A stretch of DNA of 64,000 nt. Source: Piliocolobus tephrosceles (Eukaryota > Chordata > Mammalia > Primates > Cercopithecidae). The position numbers were made by a program, and so were the translations under genes. The notes beneath the pieces are model-generated. The model searched no databases. It was not told the origin of the DNA and was given only the letters and a program-made list of their open reading frames with translations. The stretch is from the NCBI RefSeq assembly GCF_002776525.5, contig NC_045441.1, forward strand, positions 90,853,298 to 90,917,297, written 5' to 3'. Positions 1 through 11,349 of the stretch are shown here, piece by piece; position 1 is the stretch's first letter, and each line of letters opens with the position of its first letter.

Positions 1-1778
1 TTCTTGTCTTTGGTTCTGTTGATATGCTGGATTACGTTGATTGATTTGCGAATGTTGAACCAGCCTTGCATCCCAGGGATGAAGCCCACTTGATCATGGT
101 GGATAAGCTTTTTGATGTGCTGCTGAATCCGGTTTGCCAGTATTTTATTGAGGATTTTTGCATCGATGTTCATCAGGGAGATTGGTCTAAAATTCTCTTT
201 TTTTGTTGTGTCTCTGCCAGGCTTTGGTATCAGGATGATGCTGGCCTCATAAAATGAGTTAGGGAGGATTCCCTCTTTTTCTATTGATTGGAATAGTTTC
301 AGAAGGAATGGTACCAGCTCCTCCTTGTACCTCTGGTAGAATTCAGCTGTGAATCCATCTGGTCCTGGGCTTTTTTTGGTGGGTAGGCTATTAATTGTTG
401 CCTCAATTTCAGAGCCTGCTATTGGTCTATTCAGGGATTCAACTTCTTCCTGGTTTAGTCTTGGAAGAGTGTACGTGTCCAGGAAATTATCCATTTCTTC
501 TAGATTTTCTAGTTGATTTGCGTAGAGGTGTTTATAGTATTCTCTGATGGTAGTTTGTATTTCTGTGGGGTCGGTGGTGATATCCCCTTTATCATTTTTT
601 ATTGCGTCTATTTGATTCCTCTCTCTTTTCTTCTTTATTAGCCTTGCTAGCAGTCTGTCAATTTTGTTGATCTTTTCAAAAAACCAACTCCTGGATTCAT
701 TGATTTTTTGGAGGGTTTTTTGTGTCTCTATCTCCTTCAGTTCTGCTCTGATCTTAGTTATTTCTTGCCTTCGGCTAGATTTTGAATGTGATTGCTCTTG
801 CCTCTCTAGTTCTTTTAATTGTGATGTTAGAGTGTCCATTTTAGATCGTTCCAGCTTTCTCTTGTGGGCATTTAGTGCTATAAATTTCCCTCTACACACT
901 GCTTTAAATGTGTCCCAGAGATTCTGGTATGTTGTATCTTTGTTCTCATTGGATTCAAAGAACATCTTTATTTCTGCTTTCATTTCGTTATGTACCCAGT
1001 AGTCATTCAGGAGCAGGTTGTTCAGTTTCCATGTAGTTGAGCGGTTTTGATTGAATTTCTTAGTCCTGAGTTCTAGTTTGATTGCACTGTGGTCAGAGAG
1101 ACAGTTTGTTATAATTTCTGTTCTTTTACATTTGCTGAGGAGTGCTTTACTTCCAATTATGTGGTCAATTTTGGAATAAGTGCGATGTGGTGCTGAGAAG
1201 AATGTATATTCTGTTGACTTGTGGTGGAGAGTTCTATAGATGTCTATTAGGTCCGCTTGGTGCAGAGATGAGTTCAATTCCTGGATATCCTTGTTAACTT
1301 TCTGTCTCGTTGATCTGTCTAATGTTGACAGTGGAGTGTTGAAGTCTCCCATTATTATTGTATGGGAGTCTAAGTCTCTTTGTAAGTCTCTAAGGACTTG
1401 CTTTATGAATCTGGGTGCTCCTGTATTAGGTGCATATATATTTAGGATAGTTAGCTCTTCCTGTTGGATTGATCCCTTTACCATTATGTAATGGCCTTCT
1501 TTGTCTCTTTTGATCTTTGATGGTTTAAAGTCTGTTTTATCAGAGACTAGGATTGCAACCCCTGCTTTTTTTTGTTCTCCATTTGCTTGGTAGATCTTCC
1601 TCCATCCTTTTATTTTGAGCCTATGTATGTCTCTGCATGTGAGATGGGTCTCCTGAAGACAGCAGACTGATGGGTCTTGACTCTTTATCCAGTTTGCCAG
1701 TCTGTGTCTTTTAATTGGAGCATTTAGTCCATTTACATTTAAGGTTAATATTGTTATGTGTGAACTTGATCCTGCCAT
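1..1778 (-). pseudogene. L1 ORF2 fragment (endonuclease and start of reverse transcriptase), degraded
   Basis: The minus strand from the ATG at 1778 begins with the usual L1 ORF2 start and continues through the apurinic/apyrimidinic endonuclease domain (about the first 240 codons) into the reverse transcriptase region. The window ends at roughly codon 592 of a protein that is normally about 1275 residues. No uninterrupted minus-strand frame of any length remains, so stops and frameshifts break it. In an intact L1 the protein nicks DNA and reverse transcribes the element at the target site. This copy cannot do that as it stands. Confidence 0.88.
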
Positions 1779-1841
1779 TATGATATTAACTGGTTATTTT
1801 GCTCATTAGTTGATGCAGTTTCTTCCTAGGCTCGATGGTCT

Positions 1842-2861
1842 TTACATTTTGGCATGTTTTTGCAATGGCTGGTACCGGTTGTTCCTTTCCATGTTTAGGG
1901 CTTCCTTCAGGGTCTCTTGTAAGGCAGGCCTGGTGGTGACAAAATCTCTAAGCATTTGCTTATCTGTAAAGAATTTTATTTCTCCTTCACTTATGAAACT
2001 TAGTTTGGCTGGATATGAAATTCTGGGTTTAAAATTCTTTTCTTTAAGAACGTTGAATATTGGCCCCCACTCTCTTCTGGCTTGTAGAGTTTCTGCCGAG
2101 AGATCTGCTGTCAGTCTGATGGGCTTCCCTTGGTGGGTAACCCGACCTTTCTCTCTGGCTGGCTGCCCTTAAGATTTTTTCCTTCATTTCGACTTTGGTG
2201 AATCTGGCAATTATGTGTCTTGGAGTTGCTCTTCTGGAGGAGTATCTTTGTGGCGTTCTCTGTATTTCCTGAATTTGAATGTTGGCCTGCCCTGCTAGGT
2301 TGGGGAAGTTCTCCTGGATGATATCCTGTAGAGTGTTTTCCAATTTGGTTCCATTTTCCCCCTCACTTTCAGGCACCCCAATCAGATGTAGATTTGGTCT
2401 TTTGACATAATCCCATACTTCTTGCAGGCTTTGTTCATTTCTTTTTCTTCTTTTTTCTTTTGGTTTCTCTTCTCGCTTCATTTCATTCATTTGATCCTCA
2501 ATCACTGATACTCTTTCTTCCAGTTGATCGAGTCGGTTACTGAAGCTTGTGCATTTGTCACGTATTTCTCGTGTCATGGTTTTCATCTCTGTCATTTTGT
2601 TTATGACCTTCTCTGCATTAATTAGTCTAGCTGTCAATTCTTCCACTCTTTTTTCAAGATTTTTAGTTTCTTTGCGCTGGGTACATAATTCCTCCTTTAG
2701 GTCTGAGAGGTTTGATGGACTGAAGCCTGCTTCTCTCATCTGGTCAAAGTCATTCTCTGACCAACTTTGATCCGTTGCTGGCAATGGGCTATGCTCCTTT
2801 GCAGGGGGAGATGCGCTCTTATTTTTTGAATATCCAGCTTTTCTGCCCTGTTTTTCCCCAT
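1842..2861 (-). pseudogene. L1 ORF1 (RNA-binding chaperone) pseudogene with frameshifts
   Basis: The interval from the ATG at 2861 to the TAA at 1844-1842 is 1020 bases, the size expected for L1 ORF1p (about 338 residues). The longest open piece (2784-2044) shows the coiled-coil region followed by the conserved RRM/CTD segment, including WDYVKRPNL and RRATPRHII. The N-terminal codons from 2861 run in a different frame from that piece, so one indel lies at about 2790-2840. A second break is a 4-bp tandem duplication (GGCT twice at 2157-2164 on the plus strand), after which the reading frame leaves the L1 protein. ORF1p normally trimerises and coats L1 RNA. This copy is inactive. Confidence 0.92.
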
Positions 2862-3880
2862 TTTTGTGGTTTTATCTGTCTCTAGTCTTTGATGATGGTG
2901 ACGTACTGATGGGATTTTGGTATAGGTGTCCTTCCTGTTTGATAGTTTTCCTTCTGACACTCAGGACCCTCAGCTATAGGTCTGTTGGAGATTGCTTGAG
3001 GTCCACTCCAGATCCTGTTTGCCTGGGTATCAGCAGCAGAGGTTGCAGAAGATAGAATATTGCTGAACAGCGAGTGCACCTGTCTGATTCTTGCTTTGGA
3101 AGCTTCCTCTCAGGGGTGTACTCCACCCTGTGAGGTGTGGGGTGTCTCCCAGTTAGGCTACTCAGGGGTCAGGGACCCACTTGAGCAGGCAGCCTGCCCC
3201 TTCTCAGATCCCAACCTCCGTGTTGGGAGATCCACTGCTCTCTTCAAAGCTGTCAGACAGAGTCGTTCGCGTCTGCACAGGCCTCTGCTGCTTCCCCTGT
3301 TATTTTTTTTAGCTGTACCCTCTCCCCAGAGGCAGAGTCTACAGAGACAGGCAGGTTTCCTTGAGCTGCTGTGAGTTCCACCCAGTTCGAGCTTCCCAGC
3401 GTCTTTGTTTACCTACTTAAGCCTCAGCGATGGCGGGCGCCCCTCCCCCAGCCTCGCTGCTGCCTTGCGGTTAGATTGCCGCAGACTGCTGTGTTAGCAA
3501 GGAGGGAGGCTCCGTGGGCGTGGGACCCTCCCGGCCAGGTATGGGGATAAATTCTCCTGGTGTGCCGGTGTGCTTACAGCGCAGTATTGGGGTGGGAGTT
3601 ACCCGATTTTCCAGGTGTTGTGTGTCTCAGTTCCCCTGGCTAGGAAAAGGGACTCCCTTCCCCCTTGCGCTTCCCAGGTGAGGCAATGCCTTGCCCTGCT
3701 TCAGCTTTCACTGGGCAGGCTGCAGCAGCTGACCAGCACCGATTGTCCGGCACTCCCGAGTGAGATGACCCCAGTACCTCAGTTGAAAATGCAGAAATCA
3801 CCGGTCTTCAGTGTCGCTTGCGCTGGGAGATGGAGACTGGAGCTGTTCCTATTCGGCCATCTTGCTCCGCCCCCAATACA

Positions 3881-4299
3881 TTTTTTGAGATGAAGTCTTG
3901 CTCTGGCTGGACTGTAGTAGCCCAGGCTGGAGTGCAGTGGCACAATCTCGGCTCACTGCAACCTCCACATCCCAGTCCCGGTTCAAACAATTCCGAGTGC
4001 AGGGCCTGCGGAGCCCGCGCACACCCAGAACTCATGCTGGCCCGCGAGCACCCTGCGCAGCCCCAGTTCCTGCCCGCACCTCTCCCTCCACACCTCCCGG
4101 CAAGCAGAGGGAGATGGCCTCGGCCAACCCAGAGAGGGGGTCCCACAGTGCAGCAGCGGACCGAAGGGCTCCTCAATTTGTAGTAGAGATGGGATTTCAC
4201 CATGTTGACCAGGCTGATCTTGAACTCCTGACCTTATGATCCACCCGCCTTGGCCTCCCAAAGTGCTGGGATGACAGGAGTGAGCCACTGTGCCTGGCC
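3881..4299 (-). mobile_element. Chimeric antisense Alu interrupted by LTR12 sequence
   Basis: The stretches 3881-3993 and 4177-4299 are the two ends of one antisense Alu: poly-T, then the TTGCTCT and GCAGTGGCACAATCTCGGC blocks, and later GTAGAGATGGGATTTCACC and CCTCCCAAAGTGCTGGGAT. The Alu segment normally between CAATTC and TAGTAGAGA is missing, and 183 bases of LTR12-like sequence take its place. The Alu directly abuts the 5' end of the L1 at 1-3875. Its subfamily is older than AluY by overall divergence. Confidence 0.9.
3994..4176 (-). repeat. LTR12 (HERV9-type) fragment replacing the middle of an Alu
   Basis: This 183-base segment is clearly homologous to 5816-6007 inside the full LTR12 downstream and lies in the same orientation. 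Shared blocks include GAGCCCGCGC, CTCTCCCTCCAC, CCCACAGTGCAGC and GGCTCCTCAA. It is bounded on both sides by Alu sequence with no target-site duplication and no LTR ends. A transposon insertion is therefore unlikely, and a templated or gene-conversion-like replacement is more likely. It differs from the nearby copy at many positions, so that copy need not be the donor. Confidence 0.85.
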
Positions 4300-4718
4300 T
4301 GGCAGTTTGAAGTTTAAAGGCCAAACCTCCCCAGACTCCAAAGAGCCCTGGTGCCAAACACTACCAAAGGAGGGTGTCACACAATCAGTCCCCATGCTTA
4401 GAACCTCAGAACAAAAGCCTGGATACATGTAATGCCATTCTGCTTCCCCATTCAACAGTAAACTCCAGATTCCAAACAATGTTGGGGCCAAACAGCATTG
4501 CAACTGTGAGAGAAAATTCTAAGGAGGACTTAGTACTAGACCTCAGAACCTCTGTGGAGAACAGAGAGCATCCCCTTGGGGCAGGTTGAGGTCTGTAGGA
4601 ACCCTGGAGCATCCTCCTGTGGGGTCCAATCTGACCTTAGGTGGGCACCAGTGGCACATGCCGGTTTTCTCCTCCAAAGCATACTATGAGCTTCGTAAGA
4701 ATAGCCATGAACTGTAAC
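4300..4718. other. Unassigned spacer between chimeric Alu and LTR12
   Basis: This is about 420 bases of moderate GC with no convincing ORF, since the small ORFs overlap in many frames. I could not place it in a repeat family. It may be older ERV or unique sequence. Confidence 0.5.
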
Positions 4719-5096
4719 TGTGTCCAGAATTAGTGGGTTCTTGGTCTCACTGACTTCAAGAATGAAGCCACGGACCTTCACAGTGAGTGTTACAGTGTTT
4801 AAAAATGGTGTGTCCCGAGTTTGTTCCTTCTGATATTTGAACGTGTTCAGAGTTTCTTCTTTCTGGTGGGTTTGTGGTCTGGCTGGCTTCAGGAATGAAG
4901 CTGCAGACCTTCATGGTGAGTGCTACAGCTCTTAAGGTGGCGGGTCTGGAGTTGTTTGTTCTTCCTGCCCGGAGTTGTTCATCCCTCCTGGTGGGTTCAT
5001 GGTCTCGCTGGCCTCAGGAGCAAAGCTGTAGACCTTCATGGTGAGTGTTACAACTCATAAACGCAGTGCTGACACAAAGAGTGAGAAGCAGCAAGA

Positions 5097-5102
5097 TTTA
5101 TT
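5097..5102 (-). terminator. LTR12 poly(A) signal AATAAA
   Basis: TTTATT on the plus strand reads AATAAA on the minus strand. It sits about 80 bases downstream of the LTR promoter box, the normal layout of the short R region in LTR12. Confidence 0.7.
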
Positions 5103-5180
5103 GCAAAGAGCAAAACAACAAACCTTCCACAACCTGGAAAGGGACCCAAGCAGGTTGCCGCTGCTGGCTCAGGCAGCCTG

Positions 5181-5423
5181 CTTTTATTCCCTTTTCTGAA
5201 CCCACCCCCATCCTGCTGATTGGTCCATTTTGACAGGGTGCTGATTGGTGCATCTACAAACCTTGAGCTATACACAGAGTGCTGGTTGGTGCATTTACAA
5301 TCCTTTAGACACAAAAGTTCTCCAAGTCCCCACCAGACTCAGGAGTCCGCTCTGGATTAGCTAGACATAGAGCATCCATCGGTGCCTTTACAAACCTTGA
5401 GCTAGACACAGAGTGCTGATTGG
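5181..5423 (-). promoter_or_regulatory. LTR12 core promoter and CCAAT (NF-Y type) enhancer units
   Basis: On the minus strand the AATAAAAG box lies at 5188-5181. Upstream of it are CCAAT boxes, seen as ATTGG on the plus strand at 5218-5222, 5244-5248 and 5419-5423. Each sits in a repeat unit with TGATTGGTGCATTTACA-like sequence. One further unit at 5281 has a mutated box (GTTGG). HERV9 LTR enhancers are known to bind NF-Y at such sites. Activity of this copy is an inference. Confidence 0.6.
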
Positions 5424-6083
5424 TGCATTTACAATCCTTTAGCTAGACATAAAAGTTGTGCAAGTCCCCACCAGACTCAAGAGTCCAGCTTGCTTCCCCT
5501 AGTGGATCCTGTGCCAGCGCCAGGTGCCCGCACTCAGCCCTTGGGCAGTTGATGGGACTGGGCACTGCGGAGCAGGGGGCAGTCCCAATCAGGAAGGCTC
5601 GGGCCATATGGGAGCTGGTTGGGGGGGGTGGGTTGCTCGGGCATGGTGGGCTGCAGGTCCTGAGCCCTGCCCCACTGGGAGGAGGCTGAGGCCCGGAGAG
5701 AATTCCAGTGCAGTGCGGGCAGGCCGTCAGTGCTGGGGGATCTGGCACACCCTTGGCAGCTGCAGGCCGGGTGCTAAGCCCCTCACTGCCCAGGGCCGGC
5801 GGTGTTGGCCGGCCACTCCAAGTGCGGGGCCTGCCGAGCCCGCGCCCACCCGGAACTCACGCTGGCCCGCCAGGGTCGGGTGCAGCCAGGGTTCCCACTG
5901 GTGCCTCTCCCTCCACCCCTCCCTGCAAGCAGAGGGAGTTGGCTCCAGCCTCGGCCAGCCCAGAGAGGGGCTCCCACAGTGCAGCCACGGGCTGAAGAGC
6001 TCCTCAAGTGTGGGCAGAGTGGATGCCAAGGCCAAGGTGGCACCGAGAGCGAGAGAGGGCTGCTAGCACCTTGTCACCTCTCA

Positions 6084-6637
6084 TAATGAGAACTGGATGC
6101 CAGGTGGGCCTTTTTTGTCCTTAGCCAGTTTAGCATGATAAGGGAAGAATTTAGCATAAGAAAAGAAGGTTTAAGTTCCCCGAAACATGTGTGAGTTTGC
6201 TCTGAGGTGCACCACAGGCAGGGATCAAGGAACACCTGCAGAAAATATTTTTTAAAAAGTCCTTCCCCTTTTGCGGCAGAGCAATTATAAACAGCTGCTG
6301 AAAGACTGAAAAAGAAAGGAAACAAAAATCAAAAAGACCCAGACTACAAACCTGGTGTTGGCAGTTAGGCATCTCCGCATGGAAACCCCTTAGTTTCACT
6401 GGCCGTGGCCAGAAACCTGCAGTTGCTTCCATGTTTACGCGCTGCCCACCAAGAGTCCCGGGTTGGAAAGGAAAAGAGAGAGAGAAAGACACACACGCAC
6501 ACACAGAGAGAGAGAGAAACAGGCAGAGAGAGAGAGAGAGACAGAGAGAGAAATTCCCCTGCATGGAGCAGAAAGGAAAAGGAGAAAGGAGAAAAATTTG
6601 GGCTAACCTCTTCCTCCTGGCTGGCTCTCCAAAATAC
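6084..6637. other. Unassigned sequence with GA-rich tract, possibly ERV leader
   Basis: There is no credible gene here. The stretch lies between two antisense LTRs and could include leader sequence of the ERV1-like element to its right, but I could not identify a primer-binding site. Open frames here are composition artefacts of the GA/CA tract. Confidence 0.4.
6466..6552. repeat. (GA)n/(CA)n simple repeat
   Basis: About 85 bases of GAGAGA with an embedded ACACACGCACACACA block. It is strongly purine-rich on the plus strand. Confidence 0.9.
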
Positions 6638-7265
6638 CTTAACAGTGGAGGGTGTCCAGATTCCTGGTTTCTTGAGCAAAGAATTGAACAGAATGCACAA
6701 ACAGAGCAAGGAAGGAATGAAAAGTTTTATTGAAAATGAAAGTATACTCCAGGCCGGGCGTGGTGGCTCAAGCCTGTAATCCCAGCACCGGCCGATCATA
6801 AGGTCAGGAGATCCAGACCATCCTGGCCAACATAGTGAAATCCCATCTCTACTAAAAATACAAAAATTAGCCAGGCATGGTGGCACATGCCTGTAATCCC
6901 AGCTACTCGGGAGGCAGAGGTAGGAGAATCCCTTGAACCAGGTAGTTGGAGGTTGCAGTGAGCTGAGATTGCACCACAGCACTCTAGCCTGGCGACAAAG
7001 TGAGACTCCGTCTCAAAAAAAAAAAAGTACACTCCACAGTGTGGGAGAGGGCCTGAGCATAGGGACTCAAAGCCCTTGTTACAGAATTTTGGAGAGTTTA
7101 AGTACCCTCTACTTGGGATATGCCCTATGTAAATAAAGAGGATGAAGTAAAGTTACAAAATCATTTACTTGGCCTTCGCCCTATGGAGAGGATATTTCCT
7201 GTCATAGCTGAAGCGTGAATTGGTCTTACGTTCCCTGCCTCCAGACCCTATTTTCCTGCCTCACC
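6638..7265 (-). mobile_element. ERV1-like LTR, antisense, split by an Alu
   Basis: The minus strand shows LTR features: a start near TGAGGCAGGAAAATAGGG (7265), a CACACTGTGGAGTGTAC block, an AATAAA signal (plus strand TTTATT at 6726-6731) and an end near GGACACCCTCCACTGTTAA. The Alu at 6752-7026 interrupts it just upstream of the AATAAA. I recognise the class of sequence but cannot name the family with confidence. Confidence 0.6.
6752..7026 (+). mobile_element. Alu, sense, with internal deletion
   Basis: It starts GGCCGGGCGTGGTGGCTCA and ends in a short poly-A. About 17 bases of the usual TTTGGGAGGCC block are missing, with CAGCACC joined directly to GGCCGATCA. The target-site duplication is GTATACTCCA on the left (6742-6751) and GTACACTCCA on the right (7027-7036). 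The left flank reads GCTCAAGCC like the AluY at 61.5 kb. Confidence 0.95.
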
Positions 7266-9655
7266 AGGGGCACCGTAATCAGCAGTATTAAAATTTACAA
7301 TTTATTTCCATTTTCACGTAGAAGGTAAATATTCCAAAGAATTTCCTGGCAGAAAACACTTAGAAATGTATGATGGAATATAACTATCCTTTAATGTGGA
7401 AATTTGACCTAAAAAATAATTAGGGCACATTTCAGGGGCCAAAAACAGAGCCTCCTCAAAGCTGCCATGTGCCCTGAGAGCATCTTCTCTGTAAAGAAGA
7501 GGCTTAGGTTTGCACAGCCACTTGGAAACAGGAAGTAAAACTTTGGGAGCAATAAGGGCAGGCAGTGGGAACCTCATAAAGAGGTCCTTTAGGATGAAAA
7601 CCTGGAAAGGACACCTTCACATGCTAGCCTGGGAAGACAATAAGAAAGTTTGCCCATCTAGGACTAGGCTCTGAATTAAGCAGAAAAAGCGTCCTCCAAA
7701 ATGTAAGGGAAATACATTGGGTTTGAATTATGCACACTACAAAGTATTGGAAAACCCAGACAAGACATTAGAAGAAAAGGGGTCTTGGTGTTTTATTTTG
7801 AAGAATTCCTGGCAGAAACAAACGCAAAACTTCCCTAGAGAGGCCTAACATCCACCTAAGCTGCAGAAAATTCCTAAAGAAAAAAATTTGGCTGAATATG
7901 GGCTCAGAACCTAAAATTACGAACTCTTAGAAAACAGCCATAACCTATAGACCAATGCACAGCTATTTCACGCCCATTTCACTGGCTGTAACCCGAAATA
8001 CCTGAAGATAAGTGGCTTTAAACCTGAGTGCAATGCACAGGCTGGTGTACTTTTGTAAGTTGACTTCATGAAAAGGAATTGTTTACTTCCTTCTGTTGTG
8101 GGATTTGTTTCTGACTTCAGCATAGATGATGATATGACAGTGTTGTGGCTTTATTTTATATTAGTGAGCTGCTAATTGTTATTGAGATGCTAATTATCAA
8201 CATATGTTATAGTGTTTACTTCACAAAAATCTGCACAGCAGCTCTAGGTAGTATTGGCGTATTTCAGTATACCTTTTGTAAAAGAAATATGGAAAAATAA
8301 CTATATTTTTAATAGATCATTTTTGCAATGACAATGGTTAGAAATTAATGACTACAATGTTTACATCGTACCTAATTTCAAATCATCAAGGCATTCTGAA
8401 TATTTCAACAAAGTGCTCATTAGTGAAAATCAGATGTGGTCCTAATGTTTAGAAGGGCACTATTTATTGTAATAAAATAGGCTGTAGGTCATTTAGTATT
8501 GTGTCGGTTAAGAAGTTGTACTAGCAGCATCCAGCCAAGTTGCATTGTTATAAGACAAGAAGCCTCACGTCATTCATAAAAAGTGAGAAAAACAATTTAC
8601 TGGAAAATTGAAAAATAGTTCTGAGACCAGATAAGCTGAAGAAGTCTCAACAGATTTTCTTATCAAATCATAATTTATGAGTTGAGTCCTGATATCTGAA
8701 ACAAGTTTTTAAAAGTTACAAAAACTTGTCCTTTTAAATGGGTGTGGCCTTAGTGGCTTCTCTTGGCTATTAGTGTTGCACCTTATGGAAATTAGGAAAA
8801 CCACATAGAAGGAGGCCTTTCCTGTGAAATAAAGCAGATAACTACAAGGAAATTTACATTTATCAGATCAGAGACAAAAGTTTTGTATCTATAACACACA
8901 AGGTAAGTAAATCAATATTCACCAATAATGCTCCTGCCTAGATCTGAAGAAAAATTAAGAATATCTTTACTGATATATAAAAAATAGCATGATCATATAT
9001 TGTCTATTACCCCATCATGTACTTGCTGACAAGAATTTGGATAAAAAAATTTGAAGGTTCTTTTGTCTCCTGCAAAGAGCATGACAAATTTCCTTAGAAC
9101 ATATTTTCTAAATACTCACTGTCTCTTCAGTGATTCTTTTAAAGAAATTGTTACCAAACACATGCCCTTTATTTGTGAACTGGAGTATAGTACTTTAAAC
9201 TGGACACATACAAATATAAGCTATTTCCTTTACCTCTAAAAATACTAACAGAGTCAATGACATAAATTATTGTTTGTCTTTCTTTGAATGTGTTTATGAA
9301 TAGTCAAACTCTTAAAACTGACTACTGTTTTAAGGAACTAGTCTGAAAGTACATGGCAACATCCACATTAAATTTTATCTAGTTTTATAAGAAAATTGCC
9401 TCTTTGGAAAAGAAATTTGAAAAATTTTGCTTTCTAACAGAGAGATGTTAGAAAATTCAGAAATGACCATCTGAAGCCTGAAGGCATTACCAAGAGCTGA
9501 ATGTCTGTCTGTGGCTATTTTTCTCTTGGAAAGCTTTTTGTGGCAAAAAAATAAAAATAAATGGATACTGAATCTATTTATCTTTAACTTGGATGCCTAC
9601 TAACCACAAGAGCTATTAACTATATGCACATATATTTAGTGACAATGACATTGCA
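7266..9655. other. Unassigned AT-rich sequence, no gene seen
   Basis: About 2.4 kb with only short, stop-rich frames. Some of it may be very old interspersed repeat, but I can place none of it. Confidence 0.5.
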
Positions 9656-9659
9656 ACAT

Positions 9660-9925
9660 TTCTTTTATACCACTGCATGATGTTTAGAGCACAGATTCTT
9701 CAGCCAGAATGCTTGGTTAAGAATCCCAGGTTCACCACTTACGGTTTTTTGTGAAGGTAGGCAAGTTATTGAACCTTTCTTAACTTGATTCCTCGTTGTA
9801 AAATGGTGATAATAATAGTGCCTACCTCTGAAGGTAGATATGAGGTTTTTAAAAGCAAATATTTATAAAGTACTGAGTGGCTCCTAGTAATAAGCACTAT
9901 ACAAGTGTTCTATAAATGAATAAAC
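9660..9925 (+). repeat. MIR element, sense
   Basis: The sequence follows the MIR consensus in order: TTTAGAGCACAGATTCTTCA, TCCCAGGTTCACCACTTAC, GGCAAGTTATTGAACCTTTC, GTAAAATGGTGATAATAATA and the 3' GTGTTCTATAAATG region. Confidence 0.85.
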
Positions 9926-11345
9926 TAGAAACATTTCCATAACTGGAGAAGAAAGTGATGAAAATTGTTGTTCTTTTGTGTGTACATAGTAAAGATTGGA
10001 TTTTTGTCATTGCCTCATCAAAACAAAAACTAGAAACCACTTAAGTGTGACTGATAAACGCTTCAAAAATGTTCTATTTTTTTGAGATTATGGAATAAAA
10101 GCCTCAGCATAGAAAAATCACTAAGCCTGGATATTTTTTAAAAGCATAATGTTTCTTAGCTTGTTTATATTAATATAAAACTGAAACTGTAAATCAATTT
10201 CTTGCATGCACTAAATATGGCATAACTTAAAAATTTTAAAAATATAGCGTAAAGAACTAACCTTCTACAGATTTTATTTATAAGATATGAGATCACACTT
10301 TGAGAAAAAAATTTTTAAAAATGCAAGCTGAAGGAAACAAAAGAAGAAGGAAAAACCCATCACAGTTCTAGTAGATATTTAAATTGGAAATTAATTGTTC
10401 TTTTTCAGTGTCCCAGCAATTTTTTTATATCTATATTTTGTCACAGAAATCCTTCTGGCTTATATAATAATAAACATTATTTTACGAAGTAGTTAAGCCC
10501 TTGAAGGCAGGATTCTTTCTTATTATCTTTTACCTCTATGAGATAAGCATAGACTTTCTTTCATATATATATGTATATATTCAGTAAATAATTAAGTACA
10601 TAATTACTGTCTGTAAATCTATCCATTGTCTATCTATCTATCTATAAATTTCTTAGGGACTCTGAGCAGAAAAAAATGCATTATGGCCTAAGTACTTATT
10701 GTCACTGAGTATGAGAATTCTAGAGCTGGAGAAAACCTAAGAGAAACTTATATTTCTCTATAATTTTGCACACAAGAAACTTAGACTTGCCTTACTGATT
10801 TTCAAAAGCAATGTGACTACTGATGGTTTCTCAAACGTGCAGCTTTGCAGTCATGTAGTTGAAGTAATGACAGATAAATTATTTTGTGCTCATCAGATCC
10901 TGTTTTATTTTATGGGGACAGAGGGATACTACGTTTTCTGACTTCTTTTCAGTGAGATTGGGGCCACGTGACTCAGATATAGCAGATGCTCTTTCCCAAG
11001 CCTGCAATAAAAACCCAAGTGTAAAGTCCACTTTGCCTTTGCAAGGTGATTTTAGGTCATCTTTTAAAGACAGAAACATTACGAGATGAAAGGAACTTGG
11101 ATCTCTAAGTCACTCCTTGAGAAAAATTTTCCAAGGTGAGCTTCTTAACATGTCTTATTGTGATAGGGAAGAATTAACCTTCTTCCAAGTTAAGTGAATC
11201 AGATTTCATGTTTTAGTTGTTACTGCAACATGGTATAATCTATTTTGCCTAATGCAGAATTTCCTGGATAGTCAGATTTTCCCAAATAGTTGGAATTTCC
11301 ACAAGTTTCCCATCTTTATGTTGCATGCTTTTATAGCAAACAACA
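9926..11345. other. Unassigned AT-rich sequence with short tandem repeats
   Basis: No gene is supported. A small AT-rich patch with TATATATATG and four TCTA units lies at about 10563-10645. The two overlapping short ORFs at 10.9-11.1 kb lie on opposite strands and look like chance. Confidence 0.5.
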
Positions 11346-11349
11346 ATCT

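Larger units (their letters stand above)
1..3875 (-). mobile_element. L1PA-type LINE-1, antisense, 3' end beyond the window
   Basis: Read on the minus strand, this is a primate LINE-1 in canonical order: a GC-rich 5'UTR (about 3875 down to 2862), a damaged ORF1 (2861-1842), a 63-base spacer, then the first 1778 bases of ORF2, cut off by the window edge. The 5' end reads GGGGGCGGAGCAAGATGGCC on the minus strand, which matches the start of the L1PA 5'UTR, so the copy is full length at its 5' end. The spacer and the two ORF starts match L1 organisation. ORF1 has frameshifts and no long ORF2 frame survives, so it is not an active element. The exact subfamily is not determined; it looks older than the youngest human-type L1. 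Confidence 0.95.
4719..6083 (-). mobile_element. LTR12 (HERV9-type) long terminal repeat, full length, antisense
   Basis: Read on the minus strand, the element starts TGAGAGGTGACA at 6083 and ends GGACACA at 4719, the terminal sequences of LTR12. It includes the GC-rich U3 block, several copies of the roughly 40-bp enhancer unit containing CCAAT boxes, the AATAAAAG promoter box, an AATAAA signal and the U5 end. No internal proviral genes adjoin it, so it is a solo LTR. Flanking bases TAAC on the left and TAAT on the right could be a diverged 4-bp target-site duplication. LTR12 elements are known as strong promoters in primate germline and other tissues. Here, transcription would run leftward toward the L1. 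Confidence 0.92.

Noticed and set aside
3060..4357. Several overlapping open frames of 90-130 codons on both strands
   Set aside because: They lie in the GC-rich L1 5'UTR and the chimeric Alu/LTR12, where stops are rare. No start context or domain supports them.
5443..6086. Open frames up to 180 codons on both strands
   Set aside because: All sit in the GC-rich part of LTR12, overlap in up to five frames and have no protein character.
6365..6982. 205-codon minus-strand frame and its plus-strand mirrors
   Set aside because: It joins an Alu, part of an LTR and a GA/CA microsatellite; the repeated Leu-Ser dipeptides are a composition artefact.
10618..10646. Four TCTA units as a CRISPR-like or regulatory repeat
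   Set aside because: A short simple repeat in eukaryotic DNA with no spacers.
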